Source: Alteromonas gilva (lineage in GTDB: Bacteria > Pseudomonadota > Gammaproteobacteria > Enterobacterales > Alteromonadaceae). From it: 64,000 bases of DNA. This document shows, in pieces, positions 35,207-44,607 of this stretch (position 1 is its first letter; each line of letters begins with the position of its first letter). Position numbers and translations under genes: made by a program. The stretch lies in the NCBI RefSeq assembly GCF_028595265.1, contig NZ_JAQQXP010000001.1, forward strand, positions 62,001 through 126,000, in the 5' to 3' direction. The notes below the pieces were generated by a model. It did no database searches, was not told where the DNA came from, and saw nothing but the letters and a program-made list of their open reading frames with translations.

Positions 35207-35515
35207 ATGCATAAATTTTTAAGTAGCGATATTGAAGGTACACCAATGGTTATTGATAACCTGGAGGTGCAGTCATACGAGATGAATGTTTATTTGGTGC
35301 AGATCACTGCTGATGGTCATACCGGTATTGTCTTTAATGCAAAAGGCGACCCGATGCGGTTTCACAGCGCCGGTCATATCCGCGAGTTCTTTGCCCACTG
35401 CGATATTAAGAATGCCTACATGAAGCACGACACCCCCTACGATGAAATGATTGGCAATCCACCAAAAGCCACGCAGTCCATGGCGTTGCCATTTAGCATG
35501 ACCTTACCTTACTAG
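35207..35515 (+). CDS. DUF6482-like small protein
   Basis: A 102-residue soluble protein. GGAGG eight bases before the ATG at 35207 supports this start over an upstream in-frame GTG. The central pattern SYEMNVYLVQITADGHTGIV and DPMRFHSAGHIREFFAHCDI resembles the DUF6482 family of short proteins from Pseudomonas and relatives. The end PFSMTLPY is also in keeping. Function unknown. It is convergent with the ABC1-kinase gene, with 2 bases between. Confidence 0.6.
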   Translation: MHKFLSSDIEGTPMVIDNLEVQSYEMNVYLVQITADGHTGIVFNAKGDPMRFHSAGHIREFFAHCDIKNAYMKHDTPYDEMIGNPPKATQSMALPFSMTLPY

Positions 35516-35517
35516 GG

Positions 35518-36834
35518 TTAGCCCAGCCAGCGCTGAGCGGCAATGCGCAAATCCACTTGTACATTAAGCCGCTTGGCAAGGAAATATAAACCGCCAAGCT
35601 TGCGGTGAATAAAAATCGCATCGGCAGGCGGTACATGCCAAAAGTCCTGGTCAAAACTCAGTGACATACCGGCAGCCTGCACGCGGGTGAGTAAGTCGCT
35701 GTTACCAAAGTCATAAGGGCCGTCGGTATACAGGGCTTCACAAGCCAGTTTACCCATGGCCAGTACCGCTGCCTGCTGGTCGTCAGTGTGAGTGTCCAGC
35801 ATTAAGCCAATGTCCTGTGCCGCGCGTGCAACGCCTGTCATATCATCACTTGCCATGGCGCGTAGCAGGGCTAAATAGCCATCAGCAATAGGCGCAGGCA
35901 CTTCCCGACAGGCGCCAAAGTCAAGTAACGCAATTTGTTGAGTATCTGGCATGTAGCGAAAATTGGCCATATTCGGATCGCTTTGAATCAAACGAAAATC
36001 AAATACTTCATCAAAAAACAGCCGGAACATATCGGTCATCAGCTGGTTACGGACATCGGCAGGCGCCTCGCTAAGGCTTTCAATGGGCTCGCTGTTAAGG
36101 TGCGTCATTGCCAGCACCGTGTCGGTCGACAGGGCGCTGTGAAGGGCTGGTACAACAAGAGCCGGGTAATCGCCAAGTGCGGCGCCGTAGCGGGACATCA
36201 TGCGTCCTTCACGCCGGTAATCGGCTTCATCATGGAGCTGCTGTTTGGCCTCGGCTAATAATGGCTTGATATCCAGTGCTGCAGGCAGCATACCCGATAG
36301 TTTAATGATGCTGGCAACATTATCCACGTCGCTGTTAATGCTGTCGCGTATACCGGGATATTGCACTTTGAGGGCCAGCGTTTCGCCGTCCATGGTAATC
36401 GCCTTATGCACCTGGCCAATAGAGGCCGCTGCGATGGGCGCATACGAAAAATACAACAGGCGGTCTTGCCAGCCGGTGCCAAGGGCACTATCCAGCACTC
36501 CTTGTAGCTGGGCTTTGGGCATGGGGTCGGCGTCTTCGCGCAGACGTGCCAGTATGGCACTGAGCTGCGGTGATAACAGTTCACCGGCATCCATCGAAAT
36601 AAGCTGGCCAAGTTTCATGGCAGCACCGCGTAGTGAGGCAAGTTGATTGGTAATGCGCTGCATGTTCTTTGGTGTCAGCAGCATGTCCGACAGCACCGGG
36701 CGCTGGCCCGAGAGTAATTTGGTGGTGCCCTGCGCGACCACACTACCGGCAATTTTGGTGGCTAAGGAGCCAATTCGTGACAATCTCGCTATGCGAGAAC
36801 TGGGTACCGCTTTGTTTTTTGGGGGTTGGCTCAT
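35518..36834 (-). CDS. ABC1/UbiB-family atypical kinase-like protein
   Basis: A 438-residue UbiB/ADCK-type protein. Motifs are in order: the KxGQ motif RGAAMKLGQLISMDAGELLS (about 69-88), the Ala-rich nucleotide loop PIAAASIGQVHKA, the Lys of LALKVQYPG, EADYRREGRMMSRY, the catalytic-type QSDPNMANFRY and LLDFGACREV. The family supports ubiquinone biosynthesis or lipid handling with ATPase activity. It is shorter than UbiB (about 545) and lacks the two C-terminal membrane helices, so it is more likely a paralogue of unknown role. It shares an operon with the small membrane protein upstream. Confidence 0.88.
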   Translation of the reverse strand: MSQPPKNKAVPSSRIARLSRIGSLATKIAGSVVAQGTTKLLSGQRPVLSDMLLTPKNMQRITNQLASLRGAAMKLGQLISMDAGELLSPQLSAILARLREDADPMPKAQLQGVLDSALGTGWQDRLLYFSYAPIAAASIGQVHKAITMDGETLALKVQYPGIRDSINSDVDNVASIIKLSGMLPAALDIKPLLAEAKQQLHDEADYRREGRMMSRYGAALGDYPALVVPALHSALSTDTVLAMTHLNSEPIESLSEAPADVRNQLMTDMFRLFFDEVFDFRLIQSDPNMANFRYMPDTQQIALLDFGACREVPAPIADGYLALLRAMASDDMTGVARAAQDIGLMLDTHTDDQQAAVLAMGKLACEALYTDGPYDFGNSDLLTRVQAAGMSLSFDQDFWHVPPADAIFIHRKLGGLYFLAKRLNVQVDLRIAAQRWLG

Positions 36835-36839
36835 ACAGC

Positions 36840-37112
36840 CTAAACGAGTTGTGAGAGTATTTGGATCAGCATACCTGCTGCACTGCCCGCCGCAAAGCCA
36901 AACCAGCCACTACGGCCGAGGTATCTGAATAAAGACGCGCCAAAAATACCGCACCACAACATGGCACTGTAGATATTGAGCATGCCGGTGCCCATGCCGG
37001 AATCAGGCAAAAATAGCATCACGATGAATGTCATGGCCATGGCGCCCGACAGAATTACCCACAGGATGTTTTTTTTCGGTGTTGATGCGTCAGATTGATT
37101 GGTATCACTCAT
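36840..37112 (-). CDS. Small membrane protein upstream of the ABC1-kinase gene
   Basis: A 90-residue protein with a hydrophilic start (MSDTNQSDASTPKKN) and two or three membrane segments (ILWVILSGAMAMTFIVMLFL, MLNIYSAMLWCGIFGASLF, WFGFAAGSAAGMLIQILSQL). The next gene, the ABC1-type kinase, starts 5 bases after its stop, so they are probably translated together. The family is not recognised; it may anchor or modulate the kinase, by inference only. Confidence 0.65.
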   Translation of the reverse strand: MSDTNQSDASTPKKNILWVILSGAMAMTFIVMLFLPDSGMGTGMLNIYSAMLWCGIFGASLFRYLGRSGWFGFAAGSAAGMLIQILSQLV

Positions 37113-37290
37113 TCAACTTACCTTGTCATTTTTTATGCAATCATGACTACTTAAGCGGAGCAGGTCAAATACGACCTTGGTCTGAATGGGCTTTTATAAC
37201 ACAAGCGGATAAAAACAGGCTGCTTTGCATGGCTTAAAAGCGGCAGCAAAGCAGCAGCAAAGCAGCGGTTTGATGCTGGCTGAGGTGAAA

Positions 37291-37812
37291 CTAAAAGTGC
37301 ACCTCAAGTAATTCAACGTTTTCAGTGAAAGTCAGCGTTTGTAAATCGCCTTTACCCTCAACATTAATGGTGTTGACCTGGCTTGGCCATAGGTCTCGCA
37401 GCGCGTCATGACGTACCTGTAAACCTGCCAGCGCTGGTGGCTGTTCAGTTTCCTGGTATACCCAGAAATGCTTACCGTCTACCTCATAACCGACCAACTT
37501 TAGTGCCAGATTGCTTTCTTCTGCGTTACGCAGCATAAAGCGCTCTGCCACATACCCGGCAAAGGCCGTTTGGGTTTCCTGATCATCCAGAATATCAGCG
37601 GTTTTCTTAAACAGCGCTTTTACCGCATGCTCGGCATCATGCAGGTTAAACCGATGCATAATTTCGATATTTTCGGTTCGCGGGTTGAAAAGTACCGTTG
37701 TAATGGCAATTTTTTGCTGATGCGCCACGGCTTGTCCACATGCCATAAACAACAGCAGGGCATAAAGCCCTGCCTGAATGACACTTGAAACCCGATTGAG
37801 TTTAGTTGTCAT
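37291..37812 (-). CDS. DUF6702-family exported protein
   Basis: A 173-residue exported protein. The start at 37812 (MTTKLNRVSSVIQAGLYALL) overlaps the stop of the peptidase gene by 11 bases; a much longer open frame upstream is only a shadow of the peptidase gene. After a signal peptide ending AVAHQQ it has the family pattern ITTVLFNPRTENIEIMHRFN, LHDAEHAVKAL, GYVAERFMLR and DLWPSQVNTINVEGKGDLQT. DUF6702 proteins are often found beside M1-type peptidases, as here. Function unknown. Confidence 0.8.
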   Translation of the reverse strand: MTTKLNRVSSVIQAGLYALLLFMACGQAVAHQQKIAITTVLFNPRTENIEIMHRFNLHDAEHAVKALFKKTADILDDQETQTAFAGYVAERFMLRNAEESNLALKLVGYEVDGKHFWVYQETEQPPALAGLQVRHDALRDLWPSQVNTINVEGKGDLQTLTFTENVELLEVHF

Positions 37813-40279
37813 TACCTTCGCTTTCCTCTTCGTCTTTGTCAGTATCCAGTTCTGTTTTGATATCCTGCATGATATCGCGACGTACCTTGGATGAGCTGCG
37901 CTTAGACTTGTAGGCTTCAATACGCGACGGAATAATGCGGCGTGGATAGTGATTGTTTTCAACATCAACGTCAGCAGTTTCCCAGCGTGGATCAACGGTC
38001 ACACTCACCAGCTCTTTGTCTTTGTCAGTGATGACCAGCTTGCTTACCGCTTTAGGGGTACGGCGCCAGATCTCAGCAGGTATACGCATCATTTCTGTGC
38101 TGCCATCCTCAAAGGTCATTTCGAGAATGATTGGCATCACCAGACCGCCTTTGTTAGAAAACTCCATTACGTAGTAATTTTTATCTTCTTCAACGGCGCG
38201 TTCAAAGGCTTTACGTTCCCATGGTTCAAGTTTATCGAGCCATTTTTTGTACTTGTTACGCTCTTTGTTGGTAACCGTAAATTGATCGTTTTCGTCATAA
38301 AAATCAGAGATATCTGAGAAACGGTCGACCCATAACTTTTTGCCTTCGGCTTCGTTACGTTCAACGGTTAGTGATTTTGGCTTGTCGAGTTCATGCTGAC
38401 GCTCACGCGCAAAATCAATATCTGGATCCTGAGTATCTAAACGGAGCTTGTAAACGCTGTCCAGTGAGATATCAACATGATCGGTGCTGTAGAACCAACC
38501 GCGCCAGAACCAATCCAAATCGACCCCTGAGGCCTCTTCCATAGTGCGGAAAAAGTCAGCCGGTGTAGGACGCTTAAACATCCAGCGCTGGGCGTACTCT
38601 TTAAAGGCAAAATCAAACAGCTCGCGACCAAGAATGGTTTCGCGCAGAATGTTCAGCGCTGCAGCCGGCTTGGTGTAAGCATTAGGACCAAGACGCAGCA
38701 CAGAGTCTGACTGAGTCATGATGGGTACCTGGGTTTGTGACTTCATATAGCCGGTAATATCACGCGGCTCAACACCCCATGGAATATCCGGATCCCATTC
38801 ACGACCGGCAACACCGTCTAAGAAGCTGTTTAAGCCCTCATCCATCCAGGTCCACTGACGTTCGTCAGAGTTAACCGTCATCGGGAAGTAAATGTGCCCT
38901 ACTTCGTGAATCACCACGCCAATCAGGAAGCGTTTTTCAGCCAGTGAATAGGTGCGTGAACCGTCGTCCTGCAGTTCAGTACGTGGGCCGTTAAAGGTGA
39001 TCATGGGGTATTCCATGCCGCCTACCGGACCATTTACCGACTGGGCTACCGGATAAGGGTAGTCAAAAGAGAAACGTGAATACACATCCATGGTGTGAAT
39101 GATGGCTTCGGTAGAATACTTTTTCCACAGATCGCCACCTTCTTTGGGGTAGAAAGACATTGCCATTACCAGTGGCTGAACATCACCACCCTGCTGGTAG
39201 CCGCGCGCATCCCACATAAATTTACGTGACGACGCCCAGGCAAAGTCACGCACGTTTTCGGCTGCGAAATGCCAGGTTTTGGTTTTGCTGGTACCTTCTT
39301 TTTCGTTTTCCAGCGCTTCTTCCGGCGTTACGATAAACACGGTGCGGTCGGCTGTTTCGGCTTTCTTAAGACGCTCACGTTGTTCGCTGGTCAGCACGTC
39401 ACGTGGGTTCTGCAGTACACCGGTAGACGATACGATGTGGTCAGCCGGAACGGTGATTTCTACATCATAATTACCAAATTCCAGGGTAAACTCACCACGG
39501 CCAATAAACTCTTTATTGGTCCAGGCTTCATAGTCGGTGTAAGCCGCCAGGCGCGGGAACCACTGGGCCAGCAAAAAGATGTCGTTACCGCCCTCGCGCT
39601 CGTCATCAGGGAAGTGCTCATAACCGGCACGTGCTGAAACCGCATCTTCCTCAACGATATTAAAGCCAAAGTCGATATTCACTTCGGTATCTTTACCGGG
39701 CTTAAGGGGCGAGTCGAGATCAACACGCATTAGTGTACCCACAATGACATGGTGCAGCGGGTTGCCGCGGCCATCGGTGACTTTGTTAATCTGATAGCCC
39801 AGTTCGTTATCGTCAACAAACTGTTGGCGACGAAGGGCACCCAGCGACAATTTTGCCGGGCTGTCGCCAGAGGCCGCAGAGGTTGCCGGTCCACGATTGC
39901 CAATACCACCAAAGGTGGTGGTTAACGCCGACATTGAATCATCACGGAATTTGTTTTGATCTAACTGGATCCACAAATACTTCAGCGTATCAGGCGAGTT
40001 ATTTTTGTAGGTAATCTGCTCTACAGCCTCAATCCGGCGCTTAGCCTCATCAAGTTTTACGTCGATGTCGTAGTCGACTTTTTGCTGCCAATACTGATGG
40101 CCCGGCTCACCCGCAGCGTTGCGGTATACGTTAGGAGTTGGAAGCACTTCATCCAATTGGCGGAACTTATCTTCAAAGTCCCCTTTTGTTTGCTTGATTG
40201 CTGCATTGACTGACACTGAACAGGTCAGCAACGATAGCACCGGCATGAGCCAAATTAACTTTGGCATACGCTTGCTCAT
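37802..40279 (-). CDS. Secreted M1-family zinc metallopeptidase
   Basis: An 825-residue exported peptidase. AAGGAAAA precedes the ATG at 40279, followed by a signal peptide (MSKRMPKLIWLMPVLSLLTC, cleavage near VNA). The N-terminal beta domain resembles aminopeptidase N (YDIDVKLDEAKRRIEAVEQI), with GGMEYPMITFNG as the exopeptidase-type motif. The zinc site is H458, E459 and H462 in HEVGH, with third ligand E481 in MDEGLNSF, a spacing of 18 residues. A long C-terminus is charged (RRIIPSRIEAYKSKRSSS, acidic end). It probably degrades peptides in the periplasm. It is co-transcribed with the DUF6702 gene. Confidence 0.9.
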   Translation of the reverse strand: MSKRMPKLIWLMPVLSLLTCSVSVNAAIKQTKGDFEDKFRQLDEVLPTPNVYRNAAGEPGHQYWQQKVDYDIDVKLDEAKRRIEAVEQITYKNNSPDTLKYLWIQLDQNKFRDDSMSALTTTFGGIGNRGPATSAASGDSPAKLSLGALRRQQFVDDNELGYQINKVTDGRGNPLHHVIVGTLMRVDLDSPLKPGKDTEVNIDFGFNIVEEDAVSARAGYEHFPDDEREGGNDIFLLAQWFPRLAAYTDYEAWTNKEFIGRGEFTLEFGNYDVEITVPADHIVSSTGVLQNPRDVLTSEQRERLKKAETADRTVFIVTPEEALENEKEGTSKTKTWHFAAENVRDFAWASSRKFMWDARGYQQGGDVQPLVMAMSFYPKEGGDLWKKYSTEAIIHTMDVYSRFSFDYPYPVAQSVNGPVGGMEYPMITFNGPRTELQDDGSRTYSLAEKRFLIGVVIHEVGHIYFPMTVNSDERQWTWMDEGLNSFLDGVAGREWDPDIPWGVEPRDITGYMKSQTQVPIMTQSDSVLRLGPNAYTKPAAALNILRETILGRELFDFAFKEYAQRWMFKRPTPADFFRTMEEASGVDLDWFWRGWFYSTDHVDISLDSVYKLRLDTQDPDIDFARERQHELDKPKSLTVERNEAEGKKLWVDRFSDISDFYDENDQFTVTNKERNKYKKWLDKLEPWERKAFERAVEEDKNYYVMEFSNKGGLVMPIILEMTFEDGSTEMMRIPAEIWRRTPKAVSKLVITDKDKELVSVTVDPRWETADVDVENNHYPRRIIPSRIEAYKSKRSSSKVRRDIMQDIKTELDTDKDEEESEGNDN

Positions 40280-40681
40280 AGATTTTCCTTCGTCGTCGTT
40301 GTAATGCCAGGGAAACGCCGAGTATTGCGATAATCCTACCGCTGTACTCATCCCCCCAATTATTATTAGAGCCACATAGTTTAATTCTAATGCGACGCGT
40401 TTTGCCAGCACTTGGCCGTAAATAGCACAAAACTGGACGCAAACTCAGCATAACAGCGGTGCTTTTACGGCTTTGAGTCAGGTATCGTCTCAGGCTTCGG
40501 GCGTTTGCCTGCAGTGCGGTCCGCGCGGACCATTGAATCCTGTGGCGTGGCAAGTCCGCTGCTATTTTTACCGGCCCTGATCAGGCACGTAACACCTTGT
40601 CTGAGATACGCTTTTAGTTTGTTTTACGCACACTTTGTAATATTCTAGAGGCCTGCCCGCTTACAGATTGATTTCACCCGG
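40280..40681. other. Divergent intergenic region between peptidase gene and proB
   Basis: About 400 bases that hold the promoters of both genes. A weak pair TTGTTT and TATTCT, 16 bases apart, ending at about 40647, could drive proBA. No repeat, riboswitch or RNA gene was seen. Confidence 0.4.
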
Positions 40682-41782
40682 ATGAATGCATTTTCATGGC
40701 AACGCGCTGTCATTAAGATTGGAAGTGCCCTGATCGCGCCAGACGGCGCCCAGTGCAGTGACCGTTTTTTACTGCCCATTGCACGTTTTATCATCGCCAG
40801 CCGTGCCGCTGGCAAAGAAGTTATTTTGGTGTCGTCCGGCAGTGTTGCTGCTGGCCGGGCTAACATTCCGGTTAATCATGTGCCCTCCATTGCCGAAAAA
40901 CAGGCAATGGCGGCGATAGGCCAAATAGGGATGATGGCGAATTGGCAGCGCCTGTTTGACTTTCCCTGTGCGCAGGTGCTGGTTACCTATGACGACCTGC
41001 ATGACCGCACGCGTTACGTAAATATCAAAAATACCCTGCGAGAGCTGCTTAAACACCAGGCATTACCCATCGTAAATGAAAACGATACTGTGGCAGTCAA
41101 TGAGCTTAAAGTGGGTGATAACGACAATCTGGCGGCCTACACGGCATTGGTGGCAGGCGCCGATACGCTGATTATATGTTCGGATATCGATGGCTTGTAT
41201 ACGGCCGATCCACGCAAAAATGCCAACGCTACGCTCATTCATGAGGTGGATCATATTACTCCTGACATCTACGCTATTGCAGGGGGAGCCGGGACGTCTG
41301 TGGGCACTGGCGGTATGCGCACAAAAATTGAAGCCGCCGATAAATGCACCCGTAGTGGCATTCAGACTCTTATTGTGAATGGCCGCAATGGAACAGTATT
41401 TGATGCCTTGCAAGCCGGCCAGATACCGGGCACGCTGTTTCGGGCACAGCAGTCACATAAAAAAGCGCGCCGCTTGTGGTTGGAGCATACGCTTAAAACG
41501 CGCGGTAAAATTGAAGTAGATGCAGGCGCCAGTGCGGCGCTAAAAAACCAGGGGGCGTCTTTACTGCCGTCGGGTATATTAACAGTAAGTGGTCACTTTG
41601 ACGCCGGTGACGCAGTGGAAATTTGCAGTCAGGGCAAGCCCGTGGCAAAAGGCCTTGCGCTGTACAGTGCGCAGGAGTTACACGTTATAAAAGGTGTAAA
41701 AAGCACACAAATTCGCAGTAAGTTGGGTTACGACAGTGGCGAGGTGGTCGTCCATCGTGACGATCTTGTGATGTTCGACTAA
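40682..41782 (+). CDS. proB: Glutamate 5-kinase
   Basis: A 366-residue cytosolic enzyme (E. coli 367) that phosphorylates glutamate in the first step of proline synthesis. Amino-acid kinase fold: VIKIGSALI, VSSGSVAAGRANIP, IVNENDTVAVNELKVGDNDN, ICSDIDGLYTADPRKN and GTGGMRTKIEAADKC. A C-terminal PUA domain is present (about 275-360; KGLALYSAQELHVIKG, GYDSGEVVVHRDDLV). It is feedback-inhibited by proline in E. coli; residues for this were not checked. proA follows 11 bases later. Confidence 0.97.
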   Translation: MNAFSWQRAVIKIGSALIAPDGAQCSDRFLLPIARFIIASRAAGKEVILVSSGSVAAGRANIPVNHVPSIAEKQAMAAIGQIGMMANWQRLFDFPCAQVLVTYDDLHDRTRYVNIKNTLRELLKHQALPIVNENDTVAVNELKVGDNDNLAAYTALVAGADTLIICSDIDGLYTADPRKNANATLIHEVDHITPDIYAIAGGAGTSVGTGGMRTKIEAADKCTRSGIQTLIVNGRNGTVFDALQAGQIPGTLFRAQQSHKKARRLWLEHTLKTRGKIEVDAGASAALKNQGASLLPSGILTVSGHFDAGDAVEICSQGKPVAKGLALYSAQELHVIKGVKSTQIRSKLGYDSGEVVVHRDDLVMFD

Positions 41783-41793
41783 AGGAGTCTCTT

Positions 41794-43044
41794 ATGAGTT
41801 TCTCAATCCGCGCCGCGGCGCGCGACGCCAAAGTCGCAGCCAGACAAGTGGCGAGCTTAAGTGGCGAACAAAAACGTGCAGTATTAATGGCCATCAGTAA
41901 GCACCTTATTTCGCAGGTCAGTAACATACTGAGTGCTAATCAACTGGATCTGGAACACGCGAAGTCTGTTGGACTGGATATGGCCATGATGGACCGCCTT
42001 ACGCTCAACGAAGAGCGGGTGATGGCGATTGCCAGTGCGGTGGCCTCTGTGGCTAATCAGGAAGACCCGGTCGGCGGCATCCAGCAGTTAAAAACCATGC
42101 CCAGTGGTATCCAGGTTGGCAAAATGCGCATTCCACTAGGGGTTATCGCGATGATCTACGAATCGCGGCCAAATGTTACCATTGATGCTGCGGCATTGTG
42201 TTTTAAGGCCGGTAATGCCGTGATTTTACGCGGCGGTAAAGAAGCGCTGCATTCCAATCTCGCCCTGGCCGCATGTATTCATCATGTGTTGCGCGAATTT
42301 GATATAGATACCGCGGCAGTAACGGTTATTCCCGATCCGAATCGCGAAATCATGAATAAACTCATGACCCTTAAAGAATACATCGATTTGATTATTCCCC
42401 GTGGTGGCGAAGGCTTAATAGAGTACGTTAGCGAGCGCAGTCAAATTCCGGTGATTCAGCACTACAAAGGTGTGTGTCATTTATATGTCGATAAACACGC
42501 CGATCTTGAGCAGGCGTTGAACATCCTGGAAAACGGTAAAACTCAGCGTACCGGAGTGTGTAACGCATTGGAAACGTGCCTGGTGCATAGCGACGTCGCC
42601 GATGACTTTTTACCGCGGGCGGCGGCGATGCTTAAACAGCACAATACATTGATTCATGCCTGCGATGCGTCGAAAACCCATTTTACCGATGCGCTATCGG
42701 CAACGAATGCAGACTGGCACGCCGAATATCTGGCAATGGAAATTGCCGTGCGGGTTGTAGAGAGTTACGACGAAGCCATTGCGCACATTACCGAATACGG
42801 CTCCGGGCATACCGAAGTCATCGTCACGCAGCATTATGCCACGGCCAATGCCTTTATCCGCGATATTCACTCGGCAGTGGTCATGGTGAATGCGTCGTCA
42901 CGCTTTTCAGATGGTGGTGAGTTGGGGCTGGGCGCCGAAATTGGTATTTCTACCAGTAAATTACACGCTTATGGGCCTATGGGGGCCGAGTCCTTAACCA
43001 CAGAAAAGTTCGTTGTGCTTGGCAATGGCCAGATCAGAAACTAG
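41794..43044 (+). CDS. proA: Gamma-glutamyl phosphate reductase
   Basis: A 416-residue NADPH-dependent reductase (E. coli 417) of the aldehyde dehydrogenase superfamily that makes glutamate semialdehyde. Motifs are MPSGIQVGKMRIPLGVIAMI, YESRPNVTIDAAALCFKAGN, LIIPRGGEGLIEYV, the active-site Cys in KTQRTGVCNALETCLVH, and NASSRFSDGGELGLGAEIGI. AGGAG precedes the ATG. It acts in complex with ProB, whose product is unstable. Confidence 0.98.
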   Translation: MSFSIRAAARDAKVAARQVASLSGEQKRAVLMAISKHLISQVSNILSANQLDLEHAKSVGLDMAMMDRLTLNEERVMAIASAVASVANQEDPVGGIQQLKTMPSGIQVGKMRIPLGVIAMIYESRPNVTIDAAALCFKAGNAVILRGGKEALHSNLALAACIHHVLREFDIDTAAVTVIPDPNREIMNKLMTLKEYIDLIIPRGGEGLIEYVSERSQIPVIQHYKGVCHLYVDKHADLEQALNILENGKTQRTGVCNALETCLVHSDVADDFLPRAAAMLKQHNTLIHACDASKTHFTDALSATNADWHAEYLAMEIAVRVVESYDEAIAHITEYGSGHTEVIVTQHYATANAFIRDIHSAVVMVNASSRFSDGGELGLGAEIGISTSKLHAYGPMGAESLTTEKFVVLGNGQIRN

Positions 43045-43237
43045 TAATACCATTTTTACTATGCCGGGCATTATACAGCGCCGGCCCTGCACACCTGTTT
43101 GGCGGTCTTAAGACTGCCATAGCGGGCATAAATTGTTGCCAACACTCAACAGACTCTGGCGTTACCGGCGAGGAGTCGGTAAGCTAAAATTCTGCTCGTA
43201 ATATCAGAACGCTAGATTAGAAGGATGAAAAACTATT

Positions 43238-43675
43238 ATGACGGACATTACCCCGTCCCTAAGCGACTATCCCTATGCGGTAACGTTGCCAACACGTTGG
43301 CAGGATAACGATATCTACGGTAACGTGAACAACGTGGTTTTTTACAGCTTTTTCGATACGGCGGTTAACCGGTTTTTGTGTGACGAAGCGGGCATGGACT
43401 TTCGCACCAGTCCGGTGGTGGCGCATGTGGTAAGTTCACAATGTCAGTTTATTTCTCATGTTGCTTATCCTGAAGACGTTGATGTTGGTGTGCGGGTGGC
43501 TAAAATTGGCCGCAGTTCGGTGACCTACGGCGTATCGATTTACGCGGGTACTAATCAGCGTCGGGTAGCCCATGGCCAGTTTGTTCATGTGTTTGTTGAT
43601 CGCTCTTCTGACCGGGTCGTGCCGGTGCCGGCTCGCACCAAATCAGCCCTTGAACGGATCATCGAGTCATTGTAA
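43238..43675 (+). CDS. Acyl-CoA thioesterase, 4HBT hotdog type
   Basis: A 145-residue hotdog-fold thioesterase of the 4-hydroxybenzoyl-CoA/YbgC type. The catalytic-type Asp lies in the conserved block RWQDNDIYGNVNNVVFYSFF (about 20-39), with the usual pattern of aromatic residues after it. A beta sheet with VSSQCQFISHVAYPEDVDVG and VAHGQFVHVFVDR follows. The acyl-CoA substrate is unknown. AAGGA lies upstream of the ATG. The stop overlaps the start of the dehydrogenase gene (TAATG), so translation is coupled. Confidence 0.9.
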   Translation: MTDITPSLSDYPYAVTLPTRWQDNDIYGNVNNVVFYSFFDTAVNRFLCDEAGMDFRTSPVVAHVVSSQCQFISHVAYPEDVDVGVRVAKIGRSSVTYGVSIYAGTNQRRVAHGQFVHVFVDRSSDRVVPVPARTKSALERIIESL

Positions 43676-44607
43676 TGCGCGCGGTACTGTTAGACGGCGA
43701 CTCACTGGGGAATGACTTATCCCTCAACGAATTTAAACACCTGCCTGTTGAATTAACCATTTATCCAGCGACGCAGCCCCACCAGGTTGCGCAGCGTATA
43801 CAAGATGCCGACATTATTTTAGTCAACAAAGTGGTGTTGAGCGCGGATACCCTCAGACAGGTAAAGCAGCTAAAGTACGTCGGCGTCCTCGCCACGGGGA
43901 TGAACAATGTGGACACCGCATATTGCCGGCAAGCCGGTATCACCGTGACAAATGTCGACGGCTATGGCACTGACGCGGTGGTTCAACATGCCTTGATGTT
44001 GTTGTTAAATTTAGCCACGTCCTTTGTACCTACACACCAACAAGTGCAGCAGGGCGATTGGAGCCGCTCGCCATTTTTTTGTTTACTCGATCAGCCGGTC
44101 ATGGAGCTGGCGGGCAAGCATTTGGTAATTGTGGGGTATGGTACATTAGGAAAACGTTTTGCGACCCTGGCCCGGGCTCTGGGCATGCAGGTGTCGGTTG
44201 CCGCCCGTCCGGGCACCGAGGTAAAAGGCCGCGAGTCTTTAGACGCTTTACTACCCCAGGCTGATGTCATCAGTTTACATTGCCAGTTAAGCGCCGAGAC
44301 AGACAAGCTGATCAACGCTGAGCGACTGGCAGCAATGCGCCCCACAGCGCTGCTGATTAATACAGCGCGCGGCGGCCTGATTGATGAACCAGCACTGCTT
44401 GCGGCGCTTAAAGGCGGGCAAATCGGTGGCGCCGGACTTGACTCCCTGACCGTAGAGCCGCCCCCTGCCAATCACCCGTTGCTCAATGTAAAGCTACCTA
44501 ATTTACTCATTACTCCGCATTCTGCCTGGACAGCGAAAGAGTCGCGCCAACGCCTGGTAAAAATGGCTGCCGGGCAGTTAGAAACGTTTTTACGAGATAC
44601 GGCTTAA
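43675..44607 (+). CDS. D-2-hydroxyacid dehydrogenase
   Basis: A 310-residue NAD(P)-dependent dehydrogenase resembling glycerate/hydroxypyruvate reductases. The dinucleotide motif is HLVIVGYGTLGKRFATLARA (about 142-161). The catalytic Arg lies in LINTARGGLIDEPALLAALK, the Glu in AGLDSLTVEPP, and the His in LLITPHSAWTAKESRQR. It overlaps the thioesterase stop by one base. Substrate is inferred only at family level (2-hydroxyacid or 2-oxoacid). It is convergent with the small membrane protein gene, overlapping by 4 bases. Confidence 0.9.
   Translation: MRAVLLDGDSLGNDLSLNEFKHLPVELTIYPATQPHQVAQRIQDADIILVNKVVLSADTLRQVKQLKYVGVLATGMNNVDTAYCRQAGITVTNVDGYGTDAVVQHALMLLLNLATSFVPTHQQVQQGDWSRSPFFCLLDQPVMELAGKHLVIVGYGTLGKRFATLARALGMQVSVAARPGTEVKGRESLDALLPQADVISLHCQLSAETDKLINAERLAAMRPTALLINTARGGLIDEPALLAALKGGQIGGAGLDSLTVEPPPANHPLLNVKLPNLLITPHSAWTAKESRQRLVKMAAGQLETFLRDTA

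Noticed and set aside
37253..37275. Short GCAGCAAA repeats before the DUF6702 gene end
   Set aside because: Two or three imperfect copies only; consistent with simple-sequence drift.
37813..37995. Long N-terminal extension of the DUF6702 protein
   Set aside because: The extension lies within the peptidase gene in another frame and would bury the signal peptide.
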